DNA of 64,000 nucleotides from Nesterenkonia sp. LB17 (GTDB taxonomy: Bacteria > Actinomycetota > Actinomycetes > Actinomycetales > Micrococcaceae): contig NZ_JAJOYX010000001.1 in NCBI RefSeq assembly GCF_022565915.1, positions 248,001 through 312,000 on the forward strand, written 5' to 3'. Every line of letters starts with the position of its first letter. Positions within the stretch are counted from its first letter, which is position 1. Below are positions 25,292 to 34,597 of this stretch, one piece after another. Under the pieces are notes generated by a model. It was not told the origin of the DNA. It did not search any database and worked only from the letters and a program-made list of their open reading frames with translations. Both the position numbers and the translations under genes were made by a program.

Positions 25292-25537
25292 TCAGCCCTG
25301 AACGGGCATGAGTCGCGCGGCTGGCAGGCCGAAGGGCTCGCCGTCGAACTCCACGAGCTGTCCGCGCTTGATCTGAGCGCCGCGGCGGGTCTCCACCTCG
25401 CCGTCGACGCGGACACCGGAGGAGTCGATCACCTCGCGGGCGATCGCCCCGTTCTCGACCACCCCGGCCAGCTTCAACAGCTGACCCAGACGGATGGACT
25501 CATCGCGGATCGGGATCTCAGACACTTCTCGGCTCAT
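25292..25537 (-). CDS. RNA-binding S4 domain protein (YaaA/YbcJ type)
   Basis: 81-aa protein consisting almost entirely of one S4 domain: IRLGQLLKLAGVVENGAIAREVI, then VRVDGEVETRRGAQI with the usual RR/K contacts. Such small proteins bind structured RNA, often the ribosome or tRNA; the exact target is unknown. The gene lies alone, divergent from the DMT transporter gene. Confidence 0.9.
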   Translation of the reverse strand: MSREVSEIPIRDESIRLGQLLKLAGVVENGAIAREVIDSSGVRVDGEVETRRGAQIKRGQLVEFDGEPFGLPAARLMPVQG

Positions 25538-25599
25538 GGCCCAAGTCTGTCATGCGCGCCCGGTGAAGCGTGGGGGAGCGGTCTGGATAAGGTGAGCCC

Positions 25600-26601
25600 A
25601 TGAGTTCTGCCGAGCCCGCAGCGGGCCCCCGCTCCCCGCTGGTCTGGGTCTTCCTGCTTCTGCTGATGCTCGCCTCGGGTGCGGCGATCCCCGCCCAGGG
25701 GCGGGTCAATGCCGCGCTGACCACCGAGATCGGGGACCCGGTGCTCGCGGCGACCATCAGCTTCAGTGTGGGCAGCATCATCCTGGTCCTGGTGACCTTC
25801 GGCACAGGCCGTGGCCGACGGGCCATCGCCCGGGTGGCCCCGGCGGTGCGGGAGGGGCGGATTCGCTGGTGGTACTTCCTGGCCGGCTGCGTGGGCGCCT
25901 ACTTCGTGCTCACCCAGACGCTGACCATCGGGCTGATCGGCGTGGCCGTGTTCACCGTGGCCGTGGTCACCGGACAGACCTTGGGCGGACTGCTCTGGGA
26001 CCGGATCGGGCTGGGGCCTGCCGGGCGGATGCGGCTGAACCCGTTCCGGGTCGGCGGCGCGGCGCTGACCGTGCTGGCCGTGCTGTGGGCGGTCTCCCCG
26101 CAGCTGGCCGCCTCCGGGCAGGGGCCGGCCTGGCTGGCGCTGGTGCTGCTGCCGCTCTCCGGCGGCTTCCTGCAGGCGGCCCAGCAGGCGATCAACGGTC
26201 GCCATTCTGCGGCCTACGCCTCCCCGGCGCCGGGGACGCTGTTCAACTTCCTCGCCGGCACGCTGTTCCTGCTGCTGGTCTGGGCGGGCAAGGCCCTGGT
26301 CAGCGGGGTGGAGCCAGCCCTGTCGCTGACCTGGTGGCACTACCTGGGCGGGCCGCTGGGAATCATCTTCATCGCCCTGGGCGCGCTGCTGGTCACCCGC
26401 GTCGGGGTGCTGATCGCCGCGATGGGCATGATCGCCGGCCAGCTGCTGGGCTCGCTGCTGCTCGACGTGCTGCTGCCCACGCCCGGCTCGCTGGTCACCA
26501 CCGCCACCGTGCTGGGCACCGGGCTGACCCTGATCGCGGTGATACTCGCGTCGCTGCCCGACATCCTGCGCGGTCGCCCGCGGCCGAAGTCCAGAGACTG
26601 A
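25600..26601 (+). CDS. DMT-family transporter (DUF606/YdcZ type)
   Basis: 333-aa integral membrane protein with about ten hydrophobic helices in two homologous halves. The first half starts with GAAIPAQGRVNAALTTEIGDPVLAATISF, the DUF606 signature, and a related segment LQAAQQAINGRHSA recurs in the second half. The family belongs to the drug/metabolite transporter superfamily; the cargo is unknown. The ATG is 62 bases from the divergent S4 gene start. Confidence 0.85.
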   Translation: MSSAEPAAGPRSPLVWVFLLLLMLASGAAIPAQGRVNAALTTEIGDPVLAATISFSVGSIILVLVTFGTGRGRRAIARVAPAVREGRIRWWYFLAGCVGAYFVLTQTLTIGLIGVAVFTVAVVTGQTLGGLLWDRIGLGPAGRMRLNPFRVGGAALTVLAVLWAVSPQLAASGQGPAWLALVLLPLSGGFLQAAQQAINGRHSAAYASPAPGTLFNFLAGTLFLLLVWAGKALVSGVEPALSLTWWHYLGGPLGIIFIALGALLVTRVGVLIAAMGMIAGQLLGSLLLDVLLPTPGSLVTTATVLGTGLTLIAVILASLPDILRGRPRPKSRD

Positions 26602-26684
26602 CCCGCTTTCGGACCCGGTGCGTGCGCGCGATAAGCTGACGCAATCTGTGTTCATCCCCGTTCTACCTGAGGTGTATCTGCCAC

Positions 26685-28067
26685 ATGGCCAAAGAGACCG
26701 CACTCGACAAAGTCATCTCCCTGGCGAAGCGCCGCGGCTTCGTGTTCCAGTCGGGAGAGATCTACGGCGGCACCCGCTCTGCTTGGGACTACGGACCCCT
26801 GGGCACCGAGCTCAAGGAGAACATCAAGGCCGAATGGTGGCAGACCTTCATCCGCGGCCGCGGCGACATGGTCGGCCTGGACTCCGCGATCATCCTGCCG
26901 CAGGCCGTCTGGCACGCCTCGGGCCACGTCAAGACGTTCTCCGACCCGCTGGTCGAGTCGCTGCACACGCACCGCCGCTACCGCGCCGATCACCTGATCG
27001 AGGCCTATGAGGCCAAGCATGGGCACCCGCCGGAGAACGGCCTCGCCGACATCCGCGACCCCGAGACCGGCCAGCCCGGCAAATGGACCGAGCCGCAGCA
27101 GTTCTCCGGCCTGATGAAGACCTTCCTGGGCCCGGTGGATGACCAGGAGGGGCTGCACTACATGCGGCCCGAGACCGCCCAGGGCATCTTCGTGAACTTC
27201 AACAATGTGGTGACCTCGGCCCGGAAGAAGCCGCCCTTCGGCATCGGCCAGATCGGCAAGGCCTTCCGCAACGAGATCACCCCGGGCAACTTCATCTTCC
27301 GGACCCGCGAGTTCGAGCAGATGGAGATCGAGTACTTCACCCACCCGGATGAGGCCGATGAATGGTTCAAGCACTGGGTGGACGCCTGCTACAACTGGTT
27401 CATCGACCTCGGTCTGAACCCGGAGAACCTGCGCAAGTTCGACGTGCCCGAAGATGAGCGCGCGCACTACTCGGCCGGCACCATCGACCTGGAATACCGC
27501 TTCGACTTCGCCGGCTCTGCCTGGGGCGAGCTCATGGGCGTGGCCAACCGCACCGACTATGACCTGAACTCCCACACCGAGGCCTCCGGCGCGAAGCTGC
27601 AGTACTTCGACCAGGCCAGCGGGACCCGCTACACCCCTTACGTGATCGAGCCGTCCTTCGGCCTGACCCGCGCGATGATGGCCTTCCTGGTGGACTCCTA
27701 CACCGAGGACGAGGCGCCGAACACCAAGGGCGGAGTGGACACCCGCACCGTGCTCAAGCTGCACCCGAAGCTGGCCCCGGTGAAGGCCGCGGTGCTGCCG
27801 CTGTCGAAGAAGCCCGAGCTCGCCGGGGTCTCCCAGGACCTGGCCCAGCAGCTGCGCCAGCACTGGAACATCGACTTCGACGACTCCGGCGCCATCGGAC
27901 GCCGCTACCGTCGCCAGGACGAGATCGGCACCCCGTTCTGCATCACGGTGGACTTCGACACCCTCGAGGATCAGGCGGTCACCATCCGCGACCGTGATGA
28001 GATGACCCAGGAGCGGGTCTCGCTGGACAAGGTCCAGTCCTACCTGGCGGTGAAGCTGCTCGGCTGA
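26685..28067 (+). CDS. glyS: glycyl-tRNA synthetase (homodimeric type)
   Basis: 460 aa, the usual length of the bacterial single-chain alpha-2 class II enzyme. The N-terminal catalytic core begins with a [20 protein letters not shown] segment. Motif 2 is in [21 protein letters not shown] and motif 3 in [10 protein letters not shown]. The C-terminal anticodon-binding domain follows from about residue 355. It charges tRNA-Gly in the cytoplasm. It stands alone, with 83 bases upstream and 182 bases to the next gene; no T-box leader was seen. Confidence 0.97.
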   Translation: MAKETALDKVISLAKRRGFVFQSGEIYGGTRSAWDYGPLGTELKENIKAEWWQTFIRGRGDMVGLDSAIILPQAVWHASGHVKTFSDPLVESLHTHRRYRADHLIEAYEAKHGHPPENGLADIRDPETGQPGKWTEPQQFSGLMKTFLGPVDDQEGLHYMRPETAQGIFVNFNNVVTSARKKPPFGIGQIGKAFRNEITPGNFIFRTREFEQMEIEYFTHPDEADEWFKHWVDACYNWFIDLGLNPENLRKFDVPEDERAHYSAGTIDLEYRFDFAGSAWGELMGVANRTDYDLNSHTEASGAKLQYFDQASGTRYTPYVIEPSFGLTRAMMAFLVDSYTEDEAPNTKGGVDTRTVLKLHPKLAPVKAAVLPLSKKPELAGVSQDLAQQLRQHWNIDFDDSGAIGRRYRRQDEIGTPFCITVDFDTLEDQAVTIRDRDEMTQERVSLDKVQSYLAVKLLG

Positions 28068-28249
28068 GTCGGCTGCGGCGTGGTCCGGTGGCTGGGACCA
28101 TGCCGCGCTCAGCCCTGGGCTGAACGTCCGGGCGCTGAACAGCCGGTATGGCGGGCGGGTGAGGGGTGAGCTTTGTCCGGGCGCGGGTGCGGGACTACCA
28201 TGGCTTGTTTGGTCTGAACGACACTTACCGTCTCGTCTAAGGAAATGTG

Positions 28250-29215
28250 ATGAGTATTGAGCACGACGCCGCGGCTCGCCCGATGAACCCGGCCCGGCTG
28301 ACCCTGGACTCCGGTCTCACCGTGCGCCCCTGGGCCGACGGCGATGACCTGAAGCTGCTCCAGGTCTGGGGCGACCCGGAGAACTCGATGCACCACCAGG
28401 ACCGCAGCCTGCTGCGGCCCTCCTCGAACGAGCCCTGGTCCCGCTGCATCGTGGCCGAGGCCGCGGGCCTGCCCGTGGCCGCCGCGACGATCTTCCGCTC
28501 CTCGCTGCACCCGGACCGGCTCTCCTTCTACGCCGAGGTCGCCCCGGAGCACCGCCGCCGCGGCGTCGCCGCGCAGATGTTGCAGATCCTCGAGGCCGAG
28601 GTCCCCAACTGCGCGGTCCAGTCGCTGAAGGCCCGCGTGGCCAAGCGCTCCGCCGCCCAGTGCTTCCTCAAGGACAACGGCTTCACCAAGATCCAGGCCT
28701 CCAGGCAGGTGGTCGTCCAGCCGGGCGCCATCTCGCTGCCGGACCTGGACAGCGCGGGACTGGACCTCGAAGACCTCGCCACCGGATCGGTGGAGCTGAC
28801 CCAGCTGGTCGCGGACTTCTACAACACCGTGCACGCCTGGGATCGCGCCGAGATGACCGTCGGCAAGGCCCAGCAGATGCTGCTCGGACCGGAGACCGGC
28901 GCCTCGGGTGCGGTGGTGCTGCGCGACACCAGCGCCGGCGGGAACAACGGCATCCTGGCCTTCGCGATCAGCTACACCTCCGAGCGCACCGATGAGCCCG
29001 CCGATGTGCTGCTGGGCTGGAACACCGGGTTGGAAGACTCCGACGCCGAGACCGCCTGCCGCGCCATGCTCGCGCTGCTCTCCGCGCACTTCCCGGTCAA
29101 GGTCGAGGTCGACGATGCGATGGTGCCGCTGAAGACCGTCACCGATGAGCTCATCGCCGCCGGCGAGGCCGAGTACGACTTCGAGGCGCTCATCTACGCC
29201 AAAGACGCAGCCTGA
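28250..29215 (+). CDS. GNAT-family N-acetyltransferase
   Basis: About 321 aa. An N-terminal GNAT domain (about residues 15-160) carries the acetyl-CoA-binding pattern EVAPEHRRRGVAAQML. The following ~160 residues look like a second, degenerate GNAT-like or effector domain, ending in a beta-rich VEVDDAMVPLK segment. The substrate is unknown. ATG 28250 has AAGGA with a 6-base spacer. dusB follows after only 11 bases, so the two are probably co-transcribed with dgt. Confidence 0.75.
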   Translation: MSIEHDAAARPMNPARLTLDSGLTVRPWADGDDLKLLQVWGDPENSMHHQDRSLLRPSSNEPWSRCIVAEAAGLPVAAATIFRSSLHPDRLSFYAEVAPEHRRRGVAAQMLQILEAEVPNCAVQSLKARVAKRSAAQCFLKDNGFTKIQASRQVVVQPGAISLPDLDSAGLDLEDLATGSVELTQLVADFYNTVHAWDRAEMTVGKAQQMLLGPETGASGAVVLRDTSAGGNNGILAFAISYTSERTDEPADVLLGWNTGLEDSDAETACRAMLALLSAHFPVKVEVDDAMVPLKTVTDELIAAGEAEYDFEALIYAKDAA

Positions 29216-29226
29216 GCAGGCAGCCC

Positions 29227-30459
29227 ATGACCGCTGAGGCCACCGACACCGCGGCGCTGGACACCGGCGCGCTCGAGAACGGCGCGCCGAGGGCCGGCGG
29301 GCAGGGCACCGCGCTGCTGCCGCCGCTGACCCTGGGACCCATCACGGTGAAGACCCCGGTGGTGCTGGCCCCGATGGCTGGGATCACCAACACCGCCTTC
29401 CGTCGGCTCTGCCGCGACTACGGCGGCGGGCTCTTCGTCAACGAGATGGTCACCGCCCGCGCCCTGGTGGAGCGCCGGCCCGAATCGCTGCGGATCATCA
29501 AGCACGAGCCCGACGAGGTCCCGCGCTCGGTGCAGCTGTACTCGGTGGACCCGGTCACCACCGGCCACGCGGTGCGGATGCTGGTCGAAGAAGGCCGCGC
29601 CGATCACATCGACATGAACTTCGGCTGCCCGGTCCCCAAGGTCACCCGCAAGGGCGGCGGATCCGCGCTGCCCTGGAAGATCCGGCTCTTCGAGTCCATC
29701 GTCGCCACCGCCGTGCGAGAGGCGTCGAAGGCGAACATCCCGGTGACCGTGAAGATGCGCAAGGGCATCGACGAGGACCACCTCACCTACATCGAGGCCG
29801 GCAAGATCGCCCGCGACTCCGGGGTGGCCGCGGTCGCCCTGCACGGACGCACCGCCCGGCAGCACTACTCCGGGCAGGCCGACTGGTCCGCGATCGCCGC
29901 GCTGCGCGAATCCCTGCCCGACATCCCGGTGCTCGGCAACGGTGACATCTGGTCCGCAGAGGATGCCGTGGCGATGGTGGAGCAGACCGGGGTGGACGGC
30001 GTCGTCGTCGGCCGCGGCTGTCAGGGCCGGCCCTGGCTCTTCGGTGACCTCCAGGCCGCCTTCGAGGGCCGGACGGAGCGGCACCGCCCAGACCTGCCCA
30101 TGGTCTCCGCCACCCTGCTTCGCCACGCGCAGATGCTGATCCCGTATTTCGACGGCGACGAGCGCAAGGCCATGCAGGACATCCGCAAGCATGTGGCCTG
30201 GTACTTCAAGGGCTACGCGGTGGGCTCGCACCTGCGCACCCAGCTGGTCGCGGTGGAATCCATGGCCCAGCTCGAGGACCTGCTCGGGCAGCTGGATCAG
30301 ACCCTGAGCTACCCCGGCGCCGACGCCGAGGGCCCGCGCGGCCGCGCCGGCTCGCCCAAGAAGGTGCACCTGCCGCAGGACTGGCTGGAGTCCCAGGAGC
30401 TCGACGAGGCGCAGCGCGAGATGATCCAGGCCGCAGAGGTCGACATCTCCGGCGGTTAG
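29227..30459 (+). CDS. dusB: tRNA-dihydrouridine synthase DusB
   Basis: FMN enzyme of 410 aa that reduces uridines in the tRNA D-loop. The N-terminal flavin motif APMAGITNTAFRRLCRDYGG, the catalytic Cys segment NFGCPVPKVTRKGGGSAL, GNGDIW and GRGCQGRPW are all present. It is longer than the Escherichia coli enzyme because of an Ala/Gly-rich N-terminal extension of about 35 residues and a C-terminal tail. It lies between the GNAT gene (11-base gap) and dgt (10-base gap). Confidence 0.93.
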   Translation: MTAEATDTAALDTGALENGAPRAGGQGTALLPPLTLGPITVKTPVVLAPMAGITNTAFRRLCRDYGGGLFVNEMVTARALVERRPESLRIIKHEPDEVPRSVQLYSVDPVTTGHAVRMLVEEGRADHIDMNFGCPVPKVTRKGGGSALPWKIRLFESIVATAVREASKANIPVTVKMRKGIDEDHLTYIEAGKIARDSGVAAVALHGRTARQHYSGQADWSAIAALRESLPDIPVLGNGDIWSAEDAVAMVEQTGVDGVVVGRGCQGRPWLFGDLQAAFEGRTERHRPDLPMVSATLLRHAQMLIPYFDGDERKAMQDIRKHVAWYFKGYAVGSHLRTQLVAVESMAQLEDLLGQLDQTLSYPGADAEGPRGRAGSPKKVHLPQDWLESQELDEAQREMIQAAEVDISGG

Positions 30460-30469
30460 GGTTGACCCC

Positions 30470-31792
30470 ATGACTGCGCAGAACGTGGAGCGGGTGGAGG
30501 GCGGATACGCCGCCCTGCGACCGGGATACACCGAGGCCGACGAGGCGCGCTGGGTGCCCGAACACGGCAAGTCCGTCTACCGCTCCAGCTTCGAGCGCGA
30601 CCGGGCCAGGCTGCTGCACTCCTCGGCGCTGCGCCGGCTCGGCGCGAAGACCCAGGTCGTCTCGCCCGACGTCGACGACTTCTCCCGCACCCGGCTGACC
30701 CACTCGCTGGAGGTCGCCCAGGTGGGCCGGGACCTCGGCCGGCTGCTGGGCTGTGACCCCGACGTCGTCGACGCCGCCTGCCTCTCCCACGACCTGGGCC
30801 ACCCGCCCTTCGGGCACAACGGGGAGAACGTGCTCAACGACCTCGCCGCACCCCACGGCGGGTTCGAGGGCAACGCGCAGACGCTGCGGCTGCTGACCCG
30901 GCTGGAGACGAAGCGCTTCCACCCCGACGGCCGCTCGGCCGGGCTCAATCTCACCCGCGCCTCCCTCGACGCCGCGGTGAAATACCCCTGGCGCGCCCAT
31001 GAGGCCCCGACCCTGCCCGACGGCAGCCGCAGCCAGAAGTTCGGCGCCTATGAGGACGACGTCGAGGTCTTCGACTGGATCCGACAGGGCGTCGAGGGCC
31101 GACGCCAGTCCATGGAGGCCCAGGTGATGGACGCCGCGGACGACATCGCCTACTCGGTGCATGACATCGAGGACGGTGTGGTCAACGGCCGGTTCCAGCT
31201 GAAGTTCCTCGCCGACCCGCTGCAGCGCCGCCGCGTGGTCCAGACCACCCACGAGTGGTACCTGCCCGAGACCGACCCGGCGCGGATCGAGGCCGCGCTC
31301 GAGCGGCTCTCCTCCGCCGGTGCCTGGGTGGGGGAGTCCGACGGCTCCCGCCAGGCGCTGGCCGCGCTGAAGAACATGACCAGCGAGCTGATCGGCAGGT
31401 TCTGCCACGCCATCTTCACCGCCACCCGCGAGGTCTACGGGGACCGTCCGCTGGTCCGCCACGAGGCCGACCTGGTGGTGCCGGTGGAGACGCTGGAGGA
31501 GGTCTCGCTGATGAAGGGCATCGCCGCGACCTACATCATGGCCTCACGCGAGCAGAAGCCGGTCTACGCCCGCCAGCGCGAGGTCATCGAGGGCCTGCAC
31601 GGGCTGCTGACCGAGACCGGGGACCAGTTCCTCGAGCCGCCCTTCCAAGCCGACTTCCACGACGCCGCCGATGAGGCTGCCCGGCAGCGCGCGATCATCG
31701 ACCAGATCGCCTCACTCACCGACGGTGCGGCGCTCGAGTGGTACGCCACCCTGGTCCACGGCCGCCCGGTCTTCAACCGCCTCTTCGCCTGA
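30470..31792 (+). CDS. dgt: deoxyguanosinetriphosphate triphosphohydrolase-like protein
   Basis: HD-domain dNTPase, 440 aa. Metal-binding HD residues lie in RLTHSLEVAQVGRDLG and CLSHDLGHPPFGHNGE, and a further Asp lies in MDAADDIAYSVHD. It cleaves dNTPs to nucleosides and triphosphate and helps balance dNTP pools. It follows dusB after 10 bases and precedes dnaG beyond a convergent deacylase gene, an arrangement seen often in actinobacteria. Confidence 0.92.
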   Translation: MTAQNVERVEGGYAALRPGYTEADEARWVPEHGKSVYRSSFERDRARLLHSSALRRLGAKTQVVSPDVDDFSRTRLTHSLEVAQVGRDLGRLLGCDPDVVDAACLSHDLGHPPFGHNGENVLNDLAAPHGGFEGNAQTLRLLTRLETKRFHPDGRSAGLNLTRASLDAAVKYPWRAHEAPTLPDGSRSQKFGAYEDDVEVFDWIRQGVEGRRQSMEAQVMDAADDIAYSVHDIEDGVVNGRFQLKFLADPLQRRRVVQTTHEWYLPETDPARIEAALERLSSAGAWVGESDGSRQALAALKNMTSELIGRFCHAIFTATREVYGDRPLVRHEADLVVPVETLEEVSLMKGIAATYIMASREQKPVYARQREVIEGLHGLLTETGDQFLEPPFQADFHDAADEAARQRAIIDQIASLTDGAALEWYATLVHGRPVFNRLFA

Positions 31793-31823
31793 TCCTCCGC
31801 CCCTCGACGCGGGAGGTGGGGTG

Positions 31824-32321
31824 TTACTTCCCGATGTCGCCGACGACGACGTCGAATGCCTCGAACAGCTCGGCGGCCTCCACGAAGAGGTTGAGATCTG
31901 GTTCCCCGGCTCCCATGGCGATCCGCCCGGAGATCGATTCATCCGCGTAGACCGGCCACACCTGTCCCTCGGGGGTGCGGGCGCCGAAGGGGGTGATGGT
32001 GCCGGGGTGATACCCGGTGGCCGCCACGGCCTCGTCCGGCGCGGTCATCGACATCTTCTTCATCCCGGCCAGCCTGCGCAGCTTCGCCCAGTCCACCTGC
32101 TTGTCCCCGGGGATCAGCGCCACCACGTAGCTGTGCTCGGTGGCTGACTGGGTGAGCTTGGCCTTGGCGACGAGGGTCTTCACGATCTCCCGCGGCGCGA
32201 CCCCGAGGTTCTCGGCGGCCTCCTCCAGCGAGGAGGAGGGTCCGCGCTGGACGAATTCAAGGGTCACCGCGCGGGAATCGGCGTCGGCCTGCACACGCTC
32301 ACGTCCGGAAAGCTCAGTCAT
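31824..32321 (-). CDS. YbaK/EbsC-family aminoacyl-tRNA deacylase
   Basis: 165 aa, the usual length of the YbaK/ProX editing domain. The conserved Lys is in LVAKAKLT and a glycine-rich ATGYHPGTITPFG segment follows. These proteins hydrolyse mischarged tRNAs such as Cys-tRNA(Pro). The ATG is in good context. The gene is convergent with dgt and divergent from dnaG. Confidence 0.9.
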   Translation of the reverse strand: MTELSGRERVQADADSRAVTLEFVQRGPSSSLEEAAENLGVAPREIVKTLVAKAKLTQSATEHSYVVALIPGDKQVDWAKLRRLAGMKKMSMTAPDEAVAATGYHPGTITPFGARTPEGQVWPVYADESISGRIAMGAGEPDLNLFVEAAELFEAFDVVVGDIGK

Positions 32322-32454
32322 GATCCCAGCCTAGCCAGACTTGGTCCGCTCCGCCGCGCCACCACCTGCGCACTCCCGAGCATCAGTCCCCGGCACCCTC
32401 CACAGGGCCGGGAACACCCGCTCGGCATTTGGCCGTGCCGAGTAGATTAGAGCC

Positions 32455-34389
32455 ATGGCCGGACTGATCAAACGCGAAGACATCGACGCCGTCCGTGAGC
32501 GCGCAGACCTTCGCGAGGTGGTCGAGCAGTACGTGACGCTCAGGGGTGCCGGCATCGGCTCCTGGAAGGGCCTCTGCCCCTTCCACGACGAGCGCTCACC
32601 GAGCTTCCACATCCGCCCGCAGGTCGGCACCTTCCACTGTTTCGGCTGCGGAGAATCCGGTGACGTGATCGCGTTCCTGATGGGCATGGAGCACACCAGC
32701 TTCCAGGAGACCGTGGAGAAGCTCGCCGGACGAATGGGCATCGAGCTGCGCTACGAGGACGGCGGCAAGGGCCCGGACAAGGCCGAGGTCGGGCGCCGGC
32801 AGCGGCTGCTGGACGCGCACAAGATCGCGGACGAGTTCTTCCAGGCCGCGCTGCAGAGCCCCGAGGCGCAGACCGCCCGCGAGATGCTCACCGGGCGCGG
32901 CTTCACCCGCGAACACGCCGCCCAGTTCTCCGTGGGCTACGCCCCCAAAGGCTGGGACAACCTGCTCAAACACCTGCGCTCCAAGGGCTTCTCCGACGAG
33001 GAGCTCACCGAGACCGGGATGTTCTCCTCCGGCGGACGCGGGATCTACGACCGCTTCCGCGGCCGGCTGATGTGGCCGATCCGCAATATGACCGGCAACA
33101 CTGTGGGCTTCGGCGGCCGCCACCTCTACGAGGACGACAAGGGCCCGAAATATCTGAACTCGCCCGAGACCGCGATCTATAAGAAGTCGCAGGTGCTCTA
33201 CGGGATCGAACACGCCAAGCGTCACGTCGCCAAGCAGCGCCAGCTGGTGGTCGTGGAGGGCTACACCGACGTCATGGCCTGTCACGTGGCAGGGGTGGAG
33301 ACCGCGGTCGCGACCTGCGGCACCGCCTTCGGCGAGGGCCACATCAGGATCGCGCGCCGGCTGATCTCCGACGAGGGCGGCGTCGGCGAGGTGATCTTCA
33401 CCTTCGACGGTGATGCGGCCGGCCAGCAGGCCGCGCTGAAGGCGTTCAAGGAGGACCACATGTTCCTCGCCAAGACCTTCATCGCCGTGGGCCCCGAAGG
33501 CATGGACCCCTGTGACATTCGTCAGCACCGCGGCGATGAGGCGGTGCGCGAGCTGATCAGCTCCAAGACCCCGCTCTTCGAGTTCGCGATCCGGGCGAAG
33601 CTGCGTGAATTCGACCTGAACACCATCGAGGGCAGGGTCGGCGCGCTGCGCGCCACCGCCCCGATCGTCGGCGCGATCAAGGACCCGGCGCTGCGCCCGG
33701 CCTACACCCGCGAACTGGCCGGCTGGCTGGGAGCCGAGATGGACGACGTCGCCCGGGCGGTGGCCTACGCGCAGAAGCACCAGCCCTCACCCCATCAGGA
33801 GGCCGAGAAGGCCGCCGCGAACAACCAGGGCACAGGCAGTCAGCGGCAGGGGGATCAGCGTCAGGGCGAACCGGACGGGGAGCAGCTGCGTCGCAGCGCG
33901 CCGGGCTATCCGCGCCCGGACACCCGCGACCCGGCGGTGCTCATGGAGCGTCAGGCGCTGGAGGTGATCCTGCAGCACCCCACCCATCTGACCGCGGAGC
34001 AGTGGGAGGAGATCTTCACGGTGCGCTTCACCGCACCGGTGCACCAGGCCATCCACGACGGCGTGCGAATCGCCGCGGCCTCCGCCTCGGATCCGCGCAA
34101 CTGGGTCCAGGCGGTGCGCGACGAGGTGCCGGAGCCGATCAAGTCCTTCGTCTCCGAGCTGGCCGTCACCTCGCTGCCCACCAACAGCGACGAGCATCTG
34201 GAGAAGTACTGCCAGTCCATCCTCAACCGGCTGGTGGAGCTCAAGATCACCCACCAGAAGGCCAATCTGCTGGGCCGGCTCCAGCGCATGGACGCCTCCC
34301 ACAACCCAGAGGAGCACCAGGCGCTGAACCGTGAGCTGATGGAGCTGGAGCGTCGTCGTCGTTCGCTGCGGGAGGCCGAATGGGGCTGA
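32455..34389 (+). CDS. dnaG: DNA primase DnaG
   Basis: 644-aa primase that makes RNA primers at the replication fork. The N-terminal CHC2 zinc-finger ligands are C41, H44, C62 and C65. The TOPRIM domain follows with VVEGYTDVMACH (about residue 262) and FTFDGDAAG. The C-terminal DnaB-binding helical domain is linked through a Gln/Gly-rich stretch (about residues 445-480). The ATG at 32455 is preceded by a weak Shine-Dalgarno. Confidence 0.97.
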   Translation: MAGLIKREDIDAVRERADLREVVEQYVTLRGAGIGSWKGLCPFHDERSPSFHIRPQVGTFHCFGCGESGDVIAFLMGMEHTSFQETVEKLAGRMGIELRYEDGGKGPDKAEVGRRQRLLDAHKIADEFFQAALQSPEAQTAREMLTGRGFTREHAAQFSVGYAPKGWDNLLKHLRSKGFSDEELTETGMFSSGGRGIYDRFRGRLMWPIRNMTGNTVGFGGRHLYEDDKGPKYLNSPETAIYKKSQVLYGIEHAKRHVAKQRQLVVVEGYTDVMACHVAGVETAVATCGTAFGEGHIRIARRLISDEGGVGEVIFTFDGDAAGQQAALKAFKEDHMFLAKTFIAVGPEGMDPCDIRQHRGDEAVRELISSKTPLFEFAIRAKLREFDLNTIEGRVGALRATAPIVGAIKDPALRPAYTRELAGWLGAEMDDVARAVAYAQKHQPSPHQEAEKAAANNQGTGSQRQGDQRQGEPDGEQLRRSAPGYPRPDTRDPAVLMERQALEVILQHPTHLTAEQWEEIFTVRFTAPVHQAIHDGVRIAAASASDPRNWVQAVRDEVPEPIKSFVSELAVTSLPTNSDEHLEKYCQSILNRLVELKITHQKANLLGRLQRMDASHNPEEHQALNRELMELERRRRSLREAEWG

Positions 34390-34597
34390 GCCTGACGTTC
34401 TGTGAACCGTTGTCCAGCCGCACCGGACTTCGAAGCCGCCACCAGTCTTGATAACGTGTTGCCCCAGACGCAGTGAGCGCCGCCACATCGGGCACCCCGG
34501 CACTCCCTGAAGTTCAGAGTTCGATGAAGTGCAGCAGCAGGACAAGTTCATCAGCGTGACGATGGGGTCACGTGAAGCATCCGAGAAGGAGATTCAC

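Noticed and set aside
28081-28123. Two inverted repeats (TGGTCC/GGACCA and TCAGCCC-T-GGGCTGA) after glyS
   Set aside because: Neither is followed by a T-run and the second has a one-base centre, so a terminator call is not supported.
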